Source: Sporosarcina aquimarina (GTDB lineage: Bacteria; Bacillota; Bacilli; Bacillales_A; Planococcaceae). Taken from it: 51,834 bases of DNA. A program made the position numbers and the translations under genes. The DNA lies in NCBI RefSeq assembly GCF_019748715.1, contig NZ_JACLBZ010000028.1:1-51834 (forward strand), given 5' to 3'. Under the pieces are notes generated by a model, which made no database searches, was not told where the DNA came from, and saw only the letters and a list, made by a program, of their open reading frames with translations. Shown here piece after piece: positions 21,548 through 30,276 of this stretch (positions within the stretch are counted from its first letter, which is position 1; each line of letters starts with the position of its first letter).

Positions 21548-21775
21548 GTGATCCGCTATTCTTGCAATCACTGTAATACGGAAATCGGTTCTATTCCATT
21601 CGAAGCGGCAAAGGAAACACTCAGTCAAATTGAGACATTAGACGAAGGTGAGAAGAAGTCGTTCCTGTCTGTCGATCATGATGGCGAGCTACATGTACGA
21701 TGTATTTGTGAACATTGCGAGCAATCGTTAAAGACGTTCCCGGATTATTACACCTTTAAGAAATGGTTACAATAG
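21548..21775 (+). CDS. fin: Anti-sigma-F factor Fin (YabK)
   Basis: Fin is a small zinc-binding protein that in B. subtilis inhibits sigma-F and eases the switch to sigma-G in the forespore. From GTG 21548 the product is 75 residues, against 76 in B. subtilis. It begins MIRYSCNHCNTEIGS and ends with CICEHCEQSLKTFPDYY, so the two zinc-binding cysteine pairs are present. AAGGAAGGTGA at 21530-21540 fits this start; a TTG at 21503 would give an unusual extension. It lies between pth and mfd as expected. Confidence 0.92.
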   Translation: MIRYSCNHCNTEIGSIPFEAAKETLSQIETLDEGEKKSFLSVDHDGELHVRCICEHCEQSLKTFPDYYTFKKWLQ

Positions 21776-21783
21776 TAACAGAT

Positions 21784-21811
21784 GCTTTGGCGCTTACAGC
21801 CAAAGCTTTTT
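21784..21811 (+). terminator. Terminator after fin
   Basis: GCTTTGGC and GCCAAAGC are perfect 8-base arms followed by TTTTTG. Confidence 0.8.
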
Positions 21812-21892
21812 GTGCATAATGCATGCTGCTACGAACATGAAAACTAGACTTGAGAGTGAAGTTATAATTGATATATAGAGAGGGTTAGTTAA

Positions 21893-24800
21893 TTGGGAGT
21901 AATAGATCAGCTGTTTTTAGAAGAAAAAGAGATTCAGGGTCTGCTGGATGACTTGCAGGCTGGCCAAGACCAGCAGTTGATAACTGGCCTTTCCGGCGGT
22001 TCTAAGGCCGTCTTCTTTAAAGTAATCCAGCAGTCACTTGAGCGGCCGGTTCTGATCGTATCGCCGAATATGCTGCAAGCGCAGCGAACTTATGATGACT
22101 TGGTCAAAATGATCGGTGATGAGCATGTGCATTTATACACAGCGGAAGAACTTGTAGCTGCCGACTTTTCATTTGCCAGTTACGAATTACGGGCAGGACG
22201 GATTGAGACATTAGATCATATGGCACGAATAGGAAGCGGCATCTATATTACGCCGGTCGCGGGCCTTAGAAAGCTTTTACCTACAAAGAAACGCTGGTTG
22301 AACCACTATGTCACTGCGCAGACAGACGAAGAGATTGACATAGAAGCGTGGCTGGAAAAGCTCGTTTCTATGGGATATATCCGTAACGACTTGGTGAGTG
22401 CGCCAGGTGAATTTGCGTTGCGTGGCGGCATATTGGATATTTATCCGTTGACTACACAAGATCCCGTTCGAATTGAGCTATTTGATACTACGATAGATTC
22501 GATTCGTACATTTTCGGCAGAAGACCAACGCTCTACGGGAAAGTTAGAAAAGATTACGTTGTTACCCGCGACAGAATTTATTTGGACTCCTGAAGAGCTA
22601 CTGCAAGTGTCACGTAAAGTAGAACAAGCACTTGGCGACAGCTTAACAAAAATTAAAAGTGAAGATCTGCAACAACAATTACTGACGACGATTATGGAAG
22701 ACGTCGGTCTGATGAAGGATGGCATTGTGCCGGATACGATGAAGAAATATGTCTCCTTTTCATCTGAAGCCAATTCTATGCTGACTGATTACTTCCCATC
22801 GAATGGTCTCATCGTGTTTGATGAATTGGGACGTATACAAGAGAGCGTTGCGACATTGGAAGCAGAAGAACAAGAATTTCAGTTGGCGATGCTAGAAGAC
22901 GGTAAAATGCTGCATGATACAAAGCTATCTTGGAAGTACGATTACGTGCTTGGCAAAATCCAGCAATTGCGTCTCTATTTATCTTTATTCACACGTGTGG
23001 TGCCAGGGTTCACAATTAAAAAGTCCATTGCCATCTCGTGCAAACCAATGCAGCAATTCCATGGACAAATGCCGCTATTGAAAAATGAAATCGAACGTTG
23101 GAAACAAGGAAACTATAATGTATTCCTTCTAGCAGCTTCAACTGAGCGGATGAATGCGATCCAAGGTATTTTACAAGAATATGACATAGAAGCTGCGGTG
23201 AATGGCCAACCTACAAAAGAAGGCACTCTGTCAATCATTGAGGGAGACTTGTCCGTAGGATTTGAATTGCCATTTCAAAAAATAGCGGTCATTACGGATG
23301 CAGAAATGTTTACAGGGAAGCCAAAACGGAAAGCGCGCCCGCCTAAAATAACCAATGCTGAACGAATTAAAAGCTATTCGGAAATTAAACCAGGCGATTA
23401 TATCGTTCATGTCCATCATGGGATCGGCAAGTACTACGGTGTCGTGACACTAGAAGTAGGTGGCCTGCAAAAAGATTATTTGGATATTCGTTATCGAAGC
23501 GATGATAAACTGTTCGTACCTGCCGACCAAATTGATTTAATCCAAAAATATGTGGCTTCAGGTGAAAAGGAGCCAAAATTGCATAAGCTTGGCGGCGCAG
23601 AATGGACGAAGACCAAGCGTAAAGTTACAGCAGCAATTCAGGATATTGCAGACGATTTGATCAAACTTTACGCCAAACGGGAAGCAGAAAAAGGTTTTGC
23701 CTTCAGTGAGGATGATGATCTGCAACGTTCCTTTGAAAATGCTTTTCCTTACGAAGAAACGCAAGACCAACTGCAATCTATTGAAGAAATCAAAAAAGAC
23801 ATGGAAAGAGAACGACCGATGGATCGGCTGCTATGCGGGGATGTTGGTTATGGAAAAACGGAAGTCGCCATTCGAGCTGCATTTAAAGCAGTCACAAATG
23901 GTAAGCAGGTGGCATTTTTAGTGCCGACGACAATTTTGGCTCAACAGCATTTCGAAACGATGAAGGAGCGGTTCGCCGATTATCCGGTAACTGTGTCAGT
24001 GCTTAACCGTTTCCGCACGAAAAAACAGCAAGATGAAACCATTAAAGGCTTGAAAGCCGGCACAGTCGATATTGTGGTTGGAACACATCGTTTACTCTCG
24101 AAGGACGTTGTATATCAAGATCTAGGATTGCTCGTTGTCGATGAAGAGCAGCGCTTCGGTGTGACGCATAAGGAAAAGCTTAAGCAACTGAAAACGAATG
24201 TAGACGTATTGACATTGACGGCTACACCGATACCGCGAACATTGCATATGTCGATGGTTGGTGTTCGTGATCTCTCCGTCATCGAAACCCCGCCTTCCAA
24301 CCGTTTCCCGGTTCAAACATATGTCATGGAACATAACGCTGGATTAGTGCGGGAAGCGATTGAACGAGAGATGGGTCGTGGAGGGCAAGTGTTTTACTTG
24401 TATAACCGGGTTGAAGAGATGGATCGGAAAGTGGAGGAAATTCGTCAGTTGGTGCCAGAGGCGCGTATAGCATCTGCTCATGGGCGAATGGGAGAAGCTG
24501 CTCTGGAAGCAGTTATCATGAGCTTCCTGGAAGGAGAATATGATGTACTCGTCACGACGACCATTATTGAAACGGGTATTGATATACCTAATGTCAACAC
24601 CCTAATCGTGCATGATGCCGATCGGATGGGGCTGTCGCAGCTCTACCAATTGCGTGGACGTGTCGGGCGTTCAAATCGTGTAGCTTATAGTTATATGTTG
24701 TACCAGCGCGATAAAGTGCTGACGGAAGTGGCGGAAAACCGCCTTCAAGCAATCAAAGAATTTACGGAACTCGGCTCGGGCTTCAAAATCGCGATGCGTG

Positions 24801-25426
24801 ACCTATCGATCCGGGGAGCAGGGAATTTATTAGGTTCACAACAGCACGGTTTCATTGATTCCGTCGGCTTCGACCTTTATTCACAATTACTGCAGGAAGC
24901 GATTGAGGAACGACAGACAGGAATCGTAAAAGAAGAGAAGCAGGACGTCGAAATTTCACTGCCAATCAATGCTTACTTGCCTGAAACTTATATACAGGAT
25001 GGCTATCAAAAGATTCAAATGTACAAACGAGTGAAGGCGATTGAAAGTAATGAGGATTACTTGGAATTGGTTGATGAGATGATTGACCGTTTCGGTGATA
25101 TGCCGTTGGAAGCTGATTTGTTGTTACGGGTCGGTCGTATGAAGGCGTGGGGACGTATTGCAGGTGTGGAATCTATTAAGAAAGTGCAAGACGTTGTAGA
25201 AATCAGGCTGTCTGAGGAAGGTACGTCACGTGCGGATGGTGCTAAGCTCATGGAACATTCATTAAAATTTGGTCATGCTGTCGGTTTGACACTTGAAAAT
25301 GGACAAATTATTGTGACGGTAAATGAAAAGAAGTCCAAAAAGTTTACTGAATTCGACATGATTGAAGAAATGGTGCAAACCATGCAAGAGACGGCAAAGG
25401 AAGTCCGTACTACTGATGCCGTGTAA
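21893..25426 (+). CDS. mfd: Transcription-repair coupling factor Mfd
   Basis: Displaces RNA polymerase stalled at lesions and recruits UvrA. The 1177-residue product has the UvrB-like N-terminal modules, the RNA-polymerase interaction domain (near 495-560, [19 protein letters not shown]), the RecG-like translocase with Walker [10 protein letters not shown] and the DEEQ box (VVDEEQRFG), the segment [15 protein letters not shown], and the C-terminal TRCF domain. Start TTG at 21893 behind GAGAGGG. Length is normal and no frame breaks are seen. Confidence 0.97.
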   Translation: MGVIDQLFLEEKEIQGLLDDLQAGQDQQLITGLSGGSKAVFFKVIQQSLERPVLIVSPNMLQAQRTYDDLVKMIGDEHVHLYTAEELVAADFSFASYELRAGRIETLDHMARIGSGIYITPVAGLRKLLPTKKRWLNHYVTAQTDEEIDIEAWLEKLVSMGYIRNDLVSAPGEFALRGGILDIYPLTTQDPVRIELFDTTIDSIRTFSAEDQRSTGKLEKITLLPATEFIWTPEELLQVSRKVEQALGDSLTKIKSEDLQQQLLTTIMEDVGLMKDGIVPDTMKKYVSFSSEANSMLTDYFPSNGLIVFDELGRIQESVATLEAEEQEFQLAMLEDGKMLHDTKLSWKYDYVLGKIQQLRLYLSLFTRVVPGFTIKKSIAISCKPMQQFHGQMPLLKNEIERWKQGNYNVFLLAASTERMNAIQGILQEYDIEAAVNGQPTKEGTLSIIEGDLSVGFELPFQKIAVITDAEMFTGKPKRKARPPKITNAERIKSYSEIKPGDYIVHVHHGIGKYYGVVTLEVGGLQKDYLDIRYRSDDKLFVPADQIDLIQKYVASGEKEPKLHKLGGAEWTKTKRKVTAAIQDIADDLIKLYAKREAEKGFAFSEDDDLQRSFENAFPYEETQDQLQSIEEIKKDMERERPMDRLLCGDVGYGKTEVAIRAAFKAVTNGKQVAFLVPTTILAQQHFETMKERFADYPVTVSVLNRFRTKKQQDETIKGLKAGTVDIVVGTHRLLSKDVVYQDLGLLVVDEEQRFGVTHKEKLKQLKTNVDVLTLTATPIPRTLHMSMVGVRDLSVIETPPSNRFPVQTYVMEHNAGLVREAIEREMGRGGQVFYLYNRVEEMDRKVEEIRQLVPEARIASAHGRMGEAALEAVIMSFLEGEYDVLVTTTIIETGIDIPNVNTLIVHDADRMGLSQLYQLRGRVGRSNRVAYSYMLYQRDKVLTEVAENRLQAIKEFTELGSGFKIAMRDLSIRGAGNLLGSQQHGFIDSVGFDLYSQLLQEAIEERQTGIVKEEKQDVEISLPINAYLPETYIQDGYQKIQMYKRVKAIESNEDYLELVDEMIDRFGDMPLEADLLLRVGRMKAWGRIAGVESIKKVQDVVEIRLSEEGTSRADGAKLMEHSLKFGHAVGLTLENGQIIVTVNEKKSKKFTEFDMIEEMVQTMQETAKEVRTTDAV

Positions 25427-25435
25427 ATCCTAGAT

Positions 25436-25466
25436 TGCATAAAATGACCATATATGATGCATACTA
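25436..25466 (+). promoter_or_regulatory. Sigma-G promoter of spoVT
   Basis: TGCATA (25436-25441), 18 bases, CATACTA (25460-25466). The -10 is the exact sigma-G consensus and the -35 differs at one base. B. subtilis spoVT is transcribed by sigma-G. Confidence 0.82.
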
Positions 25467-25509
25467 CTTCTAGAAATACATTTCATTTCGAGAAAGTGAG
25501 GCATTATAC

Positions 25510-26046
25510 ATGAAGGCAACGGGTATTGTCCGCAGAATTGATGACTTAGGAAGAGTGGTCATCCCCAAAGAAATTAGGAGGACACTCCGAATTCGTGAAG
25601 GAGACCCTCTAGAGATATTCACCGATCGAGAAGGAGAAGTTATTTTAAAAAAATATTCACCTATTTCAGAACTTGGCGAGTTTGCAGTGGAATATGCAGA
25701 AACACTTTATGAGACACTTGGCACGCCTGCTTTGATTAGTGACCGGGATGAAATGCTGGCGGTCGCAGGTCTATCTAAAAAGGATTATATGAATCGTCAA
25801 CTGTCGCCTGTTTGTGAAGAAATACTAAACGACAGGACGGTCATTACTGAAAAGCATGAAAAGTCAGTGGAGTGGGTACCAGGCCAAATTGAACAAGTTA
25901 AATCATACTGTATTGCACCCATTATCGCGAACGGTGATGCTATTGGGGCGGTATATTTATTGTCAAAAGTTCATTTTGTCGGCGAGGCCGAACAAAAAGC
26001 TGCTGAAACTGCAGCAAACTTTTTAGCTAAACAAATGGAAAGTTAA
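25510..26046 (+). CDS. spoVT: Stage V sporulation regulator SpoVT
   Basis: A 178-residue forespore transcription factor that tunes sigma-G genes. An AbrB-like N-terminal DNA-binding domain (MKATGIVRRIDDLGRVVIPK) is followed from about residue 55 by a GAF-like domain. The ATG is preceded by AAAGTGAGG, and the sigma-G promoter lies 44-74 bases upstream. The N-terminus is close to that of AbrB in this window, but the GAF extension separates the two. Confidence 0.96.
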   Translation: MKATGIVRRIDDLGRVVIPKEIRRTLRIREGDPLEIFTDREGEVILKKYSPISELGEFAVEYAETLYETLGTPALISDRDEMLAVAGLSKKDYMNRQLSPVCEEILNDRTVITEKHEKSVEWVPGQIEQVKSYCIAPIIANGDAIGAVYLLSKVHFVGEAEQKAAETAANFLAKQMES

Positions 26047-26076
26047 TTGAATACAAAAAGTATCAAATCTTTAATG

Positions 26077-26115
26077 AAAACTCACAGCATCTTTCCGGTT
26101 GCTTGTGAGTTTTTT
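26077..26115 (+). terminator. Terminator after spoVT
   Basis: AAAACTCACA (26077-26086) pairs with TGTGAGTTTT (26104-26113), and the T-run continues to 26115. Confidence 0.85.
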
Positions 26116-26137
26116 ATCTTTATTCAGCAGAAGACTC

Positions 26138-26305
26138 TCACCTCTATAGGTGATGAGATGGATGTGGTTTTATTTCCTGTTCAGTGGGTGTTCAAACGCT
26201 CGCTAAACAAAGATAAAGCCTCCGGCGGATGTCTCAGATTTTGAGAGGAGTTAATTGTGCAAGCACAATTCAAAATCTGGACGCAATTACGCCGAGGCGT
26301 AATTG
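26138..26305. repeat. Palindrome cluster, probable interspersed intergenic repeat
   Basis: Four inverted repeats lie close together: TCACCT/AGGTGA (26138-26153); CAGATTTTGA/TCAAAATCTG (26235-26244 and 26270-26279), enclosing AATTGTGC/GCACAATT (26253-26270, 2-base spacer); and CAATTACGCC/GGCGTAATTG (26284-26305, 2-base spacer). All arms are perfect. No protein frame is credible. It resembles repeated intergenic sequence I recall from Planococcaceae genomes; that is not checked. Confidence 0.7.
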
Positions 26306-26348
26306 ATTGTGAATTTCATTTTCCTTTAAATTTTTCCTTCTATATAAT

Positions 26349-26475
26349 AGTGAAATTTATCACATACTACTCATGTGATAAAATTCACATGTGAATTTAT
26401 GTATAAGTGAATCTTTTCACATGCCTATACGTGAAAAATTTCACATAAGCTAAATCAAAAGTGAAGGTTTTCACA
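26349..26475. promoter_or_regulatory. Array of five CRP/FNR-type operator dyads
   Basis: Five 16-base sites fit NGTGA-N6-TCACA, at 26349, 26374, 26406, 26430 and 26460 (start-to-start 25, 32, 24 and 30). Site 2 is the exact TGTGA-N6-TCACA. The N6 cores differ but are AT-rich. Between sites 2 and 3 the 12-base palindrome TTCACATGTGAA (26384-26395) adds a left half-site. A further half-site, TGTGA, lies at 26308-26312. The CRP/FNR family, including Fnr and ArcR in Bacillales, binds this pattern. Confidence 0.75.
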
Positions 26476-26549
26476 TACTACGAAATAGAGCAAAAGTCAA
26501 AACTTTTTTTAAAAAAATTTAAGCCGTTATAAAACCCTTGACAAAGGCA

Positions 26550-26564
26550 TTGTAAACGCTTACC
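26550..26564 (+). promoter_or_regulatory. Catabolite-responsive element (cre) before the malic enzyme gene
   Basis: TTGTAAACGCTTACC matches the CcpA consensus WTGNAARCGNWWWCA at all but the last base. A weaker cre-like sequence on the minus strand (about 26608-26624) overlaps the promoter spacer. Confidence 0.7.
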
Positions 26565-26600
26565 GATTTCGAACTTTCCGAGTTGATAGAATATTCCCCC

Positions 26601-26630
26601 TTGTATTTGCTTTACGTTTACGCTTATAAT
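26601..26630 (+). promoter_or_regulatory. Candidate promoter of the malic enzyme gene
   Basis: TTGTAT (26601-26606), 18 bases, TATAAT (26625-26630). The -10 is perfect, the -35 keeps only TTG. An alternative perfect -35 (TTGACA, 26538-26543) has no good -10 at the right distance; the cre lies just after it. Confidence 0.55.
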
Positions 26631-26683
26631 CACTACCAACACAGATCAACACCAATTTAACAGGATAGGGAGAGAGATATTTT

Positions 26684-27886
26684 ATGAATAGGCGATACAA
26701 ATCTTCTTTACACATGCATAAAATTCACAATGGAAAAATGGAGACAATTTCAAAAGTGCCTTTGGAAAATAAAGAGGATTTAAGCTTGGCGTATTCTCCG
26801 GGAGTAGCTGAACCATGTGTAGAAATAGCTAAAGATCCTTCACTTGCGTATGAATATACAATTAAAGGTAATTTAGTGGCGGTTATCACAGATGGAACTG
26901 CTGTACTTGGCCTGGGAGATATCGGTCCAGAAGCTGCATTGCCTGTCATGGAAGGTAAGGCATTATTGCTAAAGCAGTTTGCTGGAATTGATTCATTTCC
27001 GATTTGTCTGGATACAAAAGATACAGATGAAATTGTCAATATCGTAAAAGCGCTGAGCCCAACATTTGGTGCAATCAATTTAGAAGATATCTCTGCTCCC
27101 CGCTGTTTTGAAATTGAACAAAGATTACGCGAAGAATGCAATATTCCAATTTTCCACGATGATCAGCACGGTACTGCAATTGTAGTAGGGGCTGGATTAA
27201 TCAATGCGTTAAAATTGGTCGGGAAGGAACGTAATGAGGTTAAAATTGTATTAAATGGTGCAGGTGCAGCAGGCGTAGCCATTACAAAACTTCTGCTAAG
27301 TATGGGCTTTGAAAATATTATCATGTGTGACTCGAAAGGGATTATTTACGAAGGCCGAGAATTCTCCATGAACAGTGTAAAGCATGAAATGTCCCGTATT
27401 ACAAATCGTGAGAAGCTAGAGGGTACATTGGAAGATGCCATGAAAGGTGCAGATGTTTTTGTAGGAGTTTCTGTCGCAAACTTGCTTACGAAGGAATTGA
27501 TTGACTGCATGAACCCTGAGCCGATAGTCTTTGGTTTAGCAAACCCAATACCTGAGATAAAGCCTGAATTAGCTAAAGAATACGGTGTTAGAATTATCGC
27601 GACAGGGCGCTCAGACTATCCAAACCAAGTCAATAACGTCTTAGCTTTCCCGGGCATCTTCCGTGGAGCATTGGATGTGAGAGCGACGGAGATCAATGAA
27701 GAGATGAAGCTTGCGGCAACTTATGCGATTGCAGATTTAATAAAAGAAGAGGATTTACGCGAGGATTATATTATTCCAGACCCATTTGATGACCGAGTCG
27801 CTCCAATTGTGGCACATGCAGTAGGCAAGGCGGCAATGAGCACAAATGTCTCGGTTGCTAAAGAAATCGTACTACCAACCCGATAA
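26684..27886 (+). CDS. Malic enzyme (short bacterial form, NAD(P)-dependent)
   Basis: Oxidatively decarboxylates malate to pyruvate. The 400-residue product has the malic-domain signature AYSPGVAEPC, the tract ITDGTAVLGLGDIGP, the metal site IFHDDQHGTAIV, and a Rossmann motif LNGAGAAGVAITKL near residue 195. It is the short YtsJ-like type; the cofactor cannot be fixed by eye. The ATG at 26684 follows GGGAGAG. It is not part of this locus in B. subtilis: it separates spoVT from yabM, has its own promoter region and terminator, and looks catabolite- and CRP/FNR-regulated. Confidence 0.93.
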   Translation: MNRRYKSSLHMHKIHNGKMETISKVPLENKEDLSLAYSPGVAEPCVEIAKDPSLAYEYTIKGNLVAVITDGTAVLGLGDIGPEAALPVMEGKALLLKQFAGIDSFPICLDTKDTDEIVNIVKALSPTFGAINLEDISAPRCFEIEQRLREECNIPIFHDDQHGTAIVVGAGLINALKLVGKERNEVKIVLNGAGAAGVAITKLLLSMGFENIIMCDSKGIIYEGREFSMNSVKHEMSRITNREKLEGTLEDAMKGADVFVGVSVANLLTKELIDCMNPEPIVFGLANPIPEIKPELAKEYGVRIIATGRSDYPNQVNNVLAFPGIFRGALDVRATEINEEMKLAATYAIADLIKEEDLREDYIIPDPFDDRVAPIVAHAVGKAAMSTNVSVAKEIVLPTR

Positions 27887-27899
27887 AACTTACTATACC

Positions 27900-27938
27900 G
27901 ACCAGTCTTTCTCCATTTAAGAGAAAGACTGGTCTTTA
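27900..27938 (+). terminator. Terminator after the malic enzyme gene
   Basis: GACCAGTCTTTCTC (27900-27913) and GAGAAAGACTGGTC (27921-27934) are perfect 14-base arms, followed by TTTAA. The T-run is short. Confidence 0.85.
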
Positions 27939-27984
27939 ATATGTACGTATAACTTTTGACCCGCGCACACACGCCGCTTTCCTT

Positions 27985-27996
27985 CTATACGTATAG
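27985..27996. repeat. Palindrome before the ytaF-like gene
   Basis: CTATACGTATAG is a perfect 12-base palindrome 33 bases before the ATG. It contains most of a -10-like TATAGT (27992-27997), so it may be an operator over a promoter, but no -35 is evident. Confidence 0.5.
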
Positions 27997-28028
27997 TATG
28001 ATAAAACCTATAGGCTGGGAGGAACGGT

Positions 28029-28622
28029 ATGACTTGGCTACTTATCGCAGGTTTTGCAATTTCATCAAGCATTGACAATTTCGGAGTTGGGCTTTCTTAT
28101 GGGGTGCAGCGAGTTCGTATCCCTGCTATTTCTAACTTGTTAATTGCTGTTATCTGTTTACTGTTTAGTTTGATCGGTATGGTGTCGGGTACGTGGCTGG
28201 CGGAATTGTTGCCAGGAAAATTTCCTGATCTCGTAGCATTTACAGTTTTAAGCGTTATTGGGATACGAATCATGGTGATCGCTCTTCGGCAACAGAAAAA
28301 ACGGCAAACAAGCGTTTTGGGGGAGCCGGAGAAAATGGACTTTGACGGGTCTTCGCATATTAGCATAGGGGAGGCCCTGCTGTTAGGTGTTGCCCTGTCG
28401 GCAAACGCCTTGACCAATGGAATCGGAGCCGGTCTGCTGGAGTTATCCCCGATTGCCATCGCACTATCGGCGGCAGTTGGAAGTTATTTGACGTTATGGG
28501 TTGGTGTCGTATTAGGTGCTAGATTGGCAAAGTTTCGCATTGGTAGAATGACAGTAGGGCAATTTGGAACGTTCATGAGCGGCGCCATCATTTTAATGAT
28601 TGCAATTACGCGCTTATTCTAG
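28029..28622 (+). CDS. ytaF: YtaF-like sporulation membrane protein (MntP/DUF204 family)
   Basis: A 197-residue integral membrane protein with about six hydrophobic segments in two halves, each opening with a similar motif (SSSIDNFGVGLSYG near residue 12 and ALSANALTNGIGAG near 123), as in the MntP/YtaF duplicated fold. B. subtilis ytaF is a sporulation gene of unknown function; MntP proteins export manganese. The ATG follows GGGAGGAA. In B. subtilis ytaF lies elsewhere, so this is a different placement. Orthology to YtaF rather than MntP is likely but not certain. Confidence 0.75.
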   Translation: MTWLLIAGFAISSSIDNFGVGLSYGVQRVRIPAISNLLIAVICLLFSLIGMVSGTWLAELLPGKFPDLVAFTVLSVIGIRIMVIALRQQKKRQTSVLGEPEKMDFDGSSHISIGEALLLGVALSANALTNGIGAGLLELSPIAIALSAAVGSYLTLWVGVVLGARLAKFRIGRMTVGQFGTFMSGAIILMIAITRLF

Positions 28623-28678
28623 TATTGCAAGCGAAAATGGTATACTAGAAGTCATTAATGAATGAAAGAGGCGCGTGT

Positions 28679-30271
28679 ATGGCGTTGACAAAGTGGAATA
28701 TGAAGTCGTTTATGAAAGGTGCCTCGATTTTGACGATTGCCGCCATCATCGTCAAAGTATTGAGCGCAGTTTATCGAGTGCCTTTTCAAAATCTAGTTGG
28801 AGATAAAGGGTTTTATATTTATCAGCAAGTGTACCCGTTTATCGGGATATTTATTGTTTGGACGTCCTCGGGATTTGCAGTAGCTGTTTCAAAAATGCTT
28901 GCAGAAAGTAAAGGGCCAGGTGAGTCGCGTGGAATTCTGCGTGTCTCGCTCGCTTATTTACTCATATTGTCGGCAATGATATTTCTATTGCTGCGTACAG
29001 GTTCTTCTTTTTTTGCGGATCTGATGGGCGATTCAGCTTTGGCGCCCGTATTGCAGACAGGATCCTATATTGTATTGGTGTTGCCATTTTTGGCCGTGCT
29101 GAAAGGTGTCTTTCAATCGGAAGGACAAATGATACCTGTCGCGATTTCCAATGTATCTGAGCAGTTATTTCGAGTTGTTATCGTGTTAGCAGGTACTTGG
29201 CTGGCGGTGAGAGCGGGAACTTCGCTTTACAAAATTGGGGAAATTACGATGTGGGCAGCGATAGCTGGAGAAGTGGCAGGGGTTTTCATTCTCACTTGGT
29301 TCTTTGTGCAGAGAAAACGAGCCCCTTTAGTCGCTGTGCAACCGTGGAAAGTGGTTAAGGATTTGACGAAGATCAGCGTTAGCGTAAGTGCCAGTTCATT
29401 AATATTACTGGTGTTTCAATTGGTGGACTCTTTTACGGTCTACAATGCATTAATGCAAGCAGGCTTCACGAGTGAGACAGCAATGACAATGAAGGGCATC
29501 TATGATCGAGGGCAACCGCTCGCACAGATGGGTATCCTATTGGCGTCAACGCTTGCGCTTGCGCTTGTTCCATTGATTGCACATCATGCATCCAAACAAC
29601 AGGGACGTGGAGCGTTGCCGTTCATTAGTTTAACGTTTCGTACATCCATTTTATTTGGCTGGGCTGCAACGATTGGACTGGTGCTGGTCTTGCCTTTTGT
29701 CAATGAAATGCTGTTTGAAACAAGGACAGGCTCCGTAGCGCTCATCATTTTCTCTATTCAGATATTGTGGTTGTCGATAATTTTGCCGTTGACGGCTATT
29801 TTACAGGGAAGTGGCAAAGTACGAGGACCACTTTTGTTGTTGGTACTCGGTGTGCTGATTAAGTTGGCTGCGACACCACCATTGGTTCGACAGTATGGCA
29901 TTGAAGGGGCGGCAGTTTCAGGTGCTTTCGCGTTCGCGTTCGTCGCAGTGTTATTGATAATATACTTCAAGCGGTTTTGGAAATTTCCGTTGGCATCAAG
30001 TCGCTTTTACATTGTACTTTTGAATGCGGCAGGTGCGATGGCAGTGATTCTTATTCCTTGGGTGCTCGTATGCGATCTTTGGTTGTTTGATGGACTTCCA
30101 TCACGATGGGGTGCGACTCTGACAGCAATGACGGCTGTCTGTATCGGGGCGATCATATTTCTGTTCGTCGTCTTGAAATCACGTATAATGAATGAAAGAG
30201 AATGGTACTTACTGCCGTTTGGAAAGCGGTTGGCAATTGTTCAACTATGGCTAACTAAAAATAGAAGGTGA
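28679..30271 (+). CDS. yabM: SpoVB/MurJ-like polysaccharide flippase family protein (YabM)
   Basis: A 530-residue membrane protein with about 14 hydrophobic segments of the MOP superfamily, to which SpoVB, YabM and MurJ belong. The N-terminus SFMKGASILTIAAIIVKVLS is typical. Such proteins move lipid-linked sugars across the membrane; the substrate is not known here. I start at the ATG at 28679 behind AAAGAGG (28664-28670); an ATG at 28658 lacks a ribosome site. TGG-TATACT at 28638-28646 may be an extended -10. It overlaps the yabN ribosome site and heads the yabM-yabN-rqcP run. Confidence 0.9.
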   Translation: MALTKWNMKSFMKGASILTIAAIIVKVLSAVYRVPFQNLVGDKGFYIYQQVYPFIGIFIVWTSSGFAVAVSKMLAESKGPGESRGILRVSLAYLLILSAMIFLLLRTGSSFFADLMGDSALAPVLQTGSYIVLVLPFLAVLKGVFQSEGQMIPVAISNVSEQLFRVVIVLAGTWLAVRAGTSLYKIGEITMWAAIAGEVAGVFILTWFFVQRKRAPLVAVQPWKVVKDLTKISVSVSASSLILLVFQLVDSFTVYNALMQAGFTSETAMTMKGIYDRGQPLAQMGILLASTLALALVPLIAHHASKQQGRGALPFISLTFRTSILFGWAATIGLVLVLPFVNEMLFETRTGSVALIIFSIQILWLSIILPLTAILQGSGKVRGPLLLLVLGVLIKLAATPPLVRQYGIEGAAVSGAFAFAFVAVLLIIYFKRFWKFPLASSRFYIVLLNAAGAMAVILIPWVLVCDLWLFDGLPSRWGATLTAMTAVCIGAIIFLFVVLKSRIMNEREWYLLPFGKRLAIVQLWLTKNRR

Positions 30272-30276
30272 AGCAT

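Noticed and set aside
26047..26244. 65-codon open frame after spoVT
   Set aside because: It runs through the spoVT terminator and the palindrome cluster, with no ribosome site.
26349..26475. CRISPR array
   Set aside because: The units are short palindromes with variable cores and 8-16 base gaps, with no cas genes nearby; operator sites fit better.
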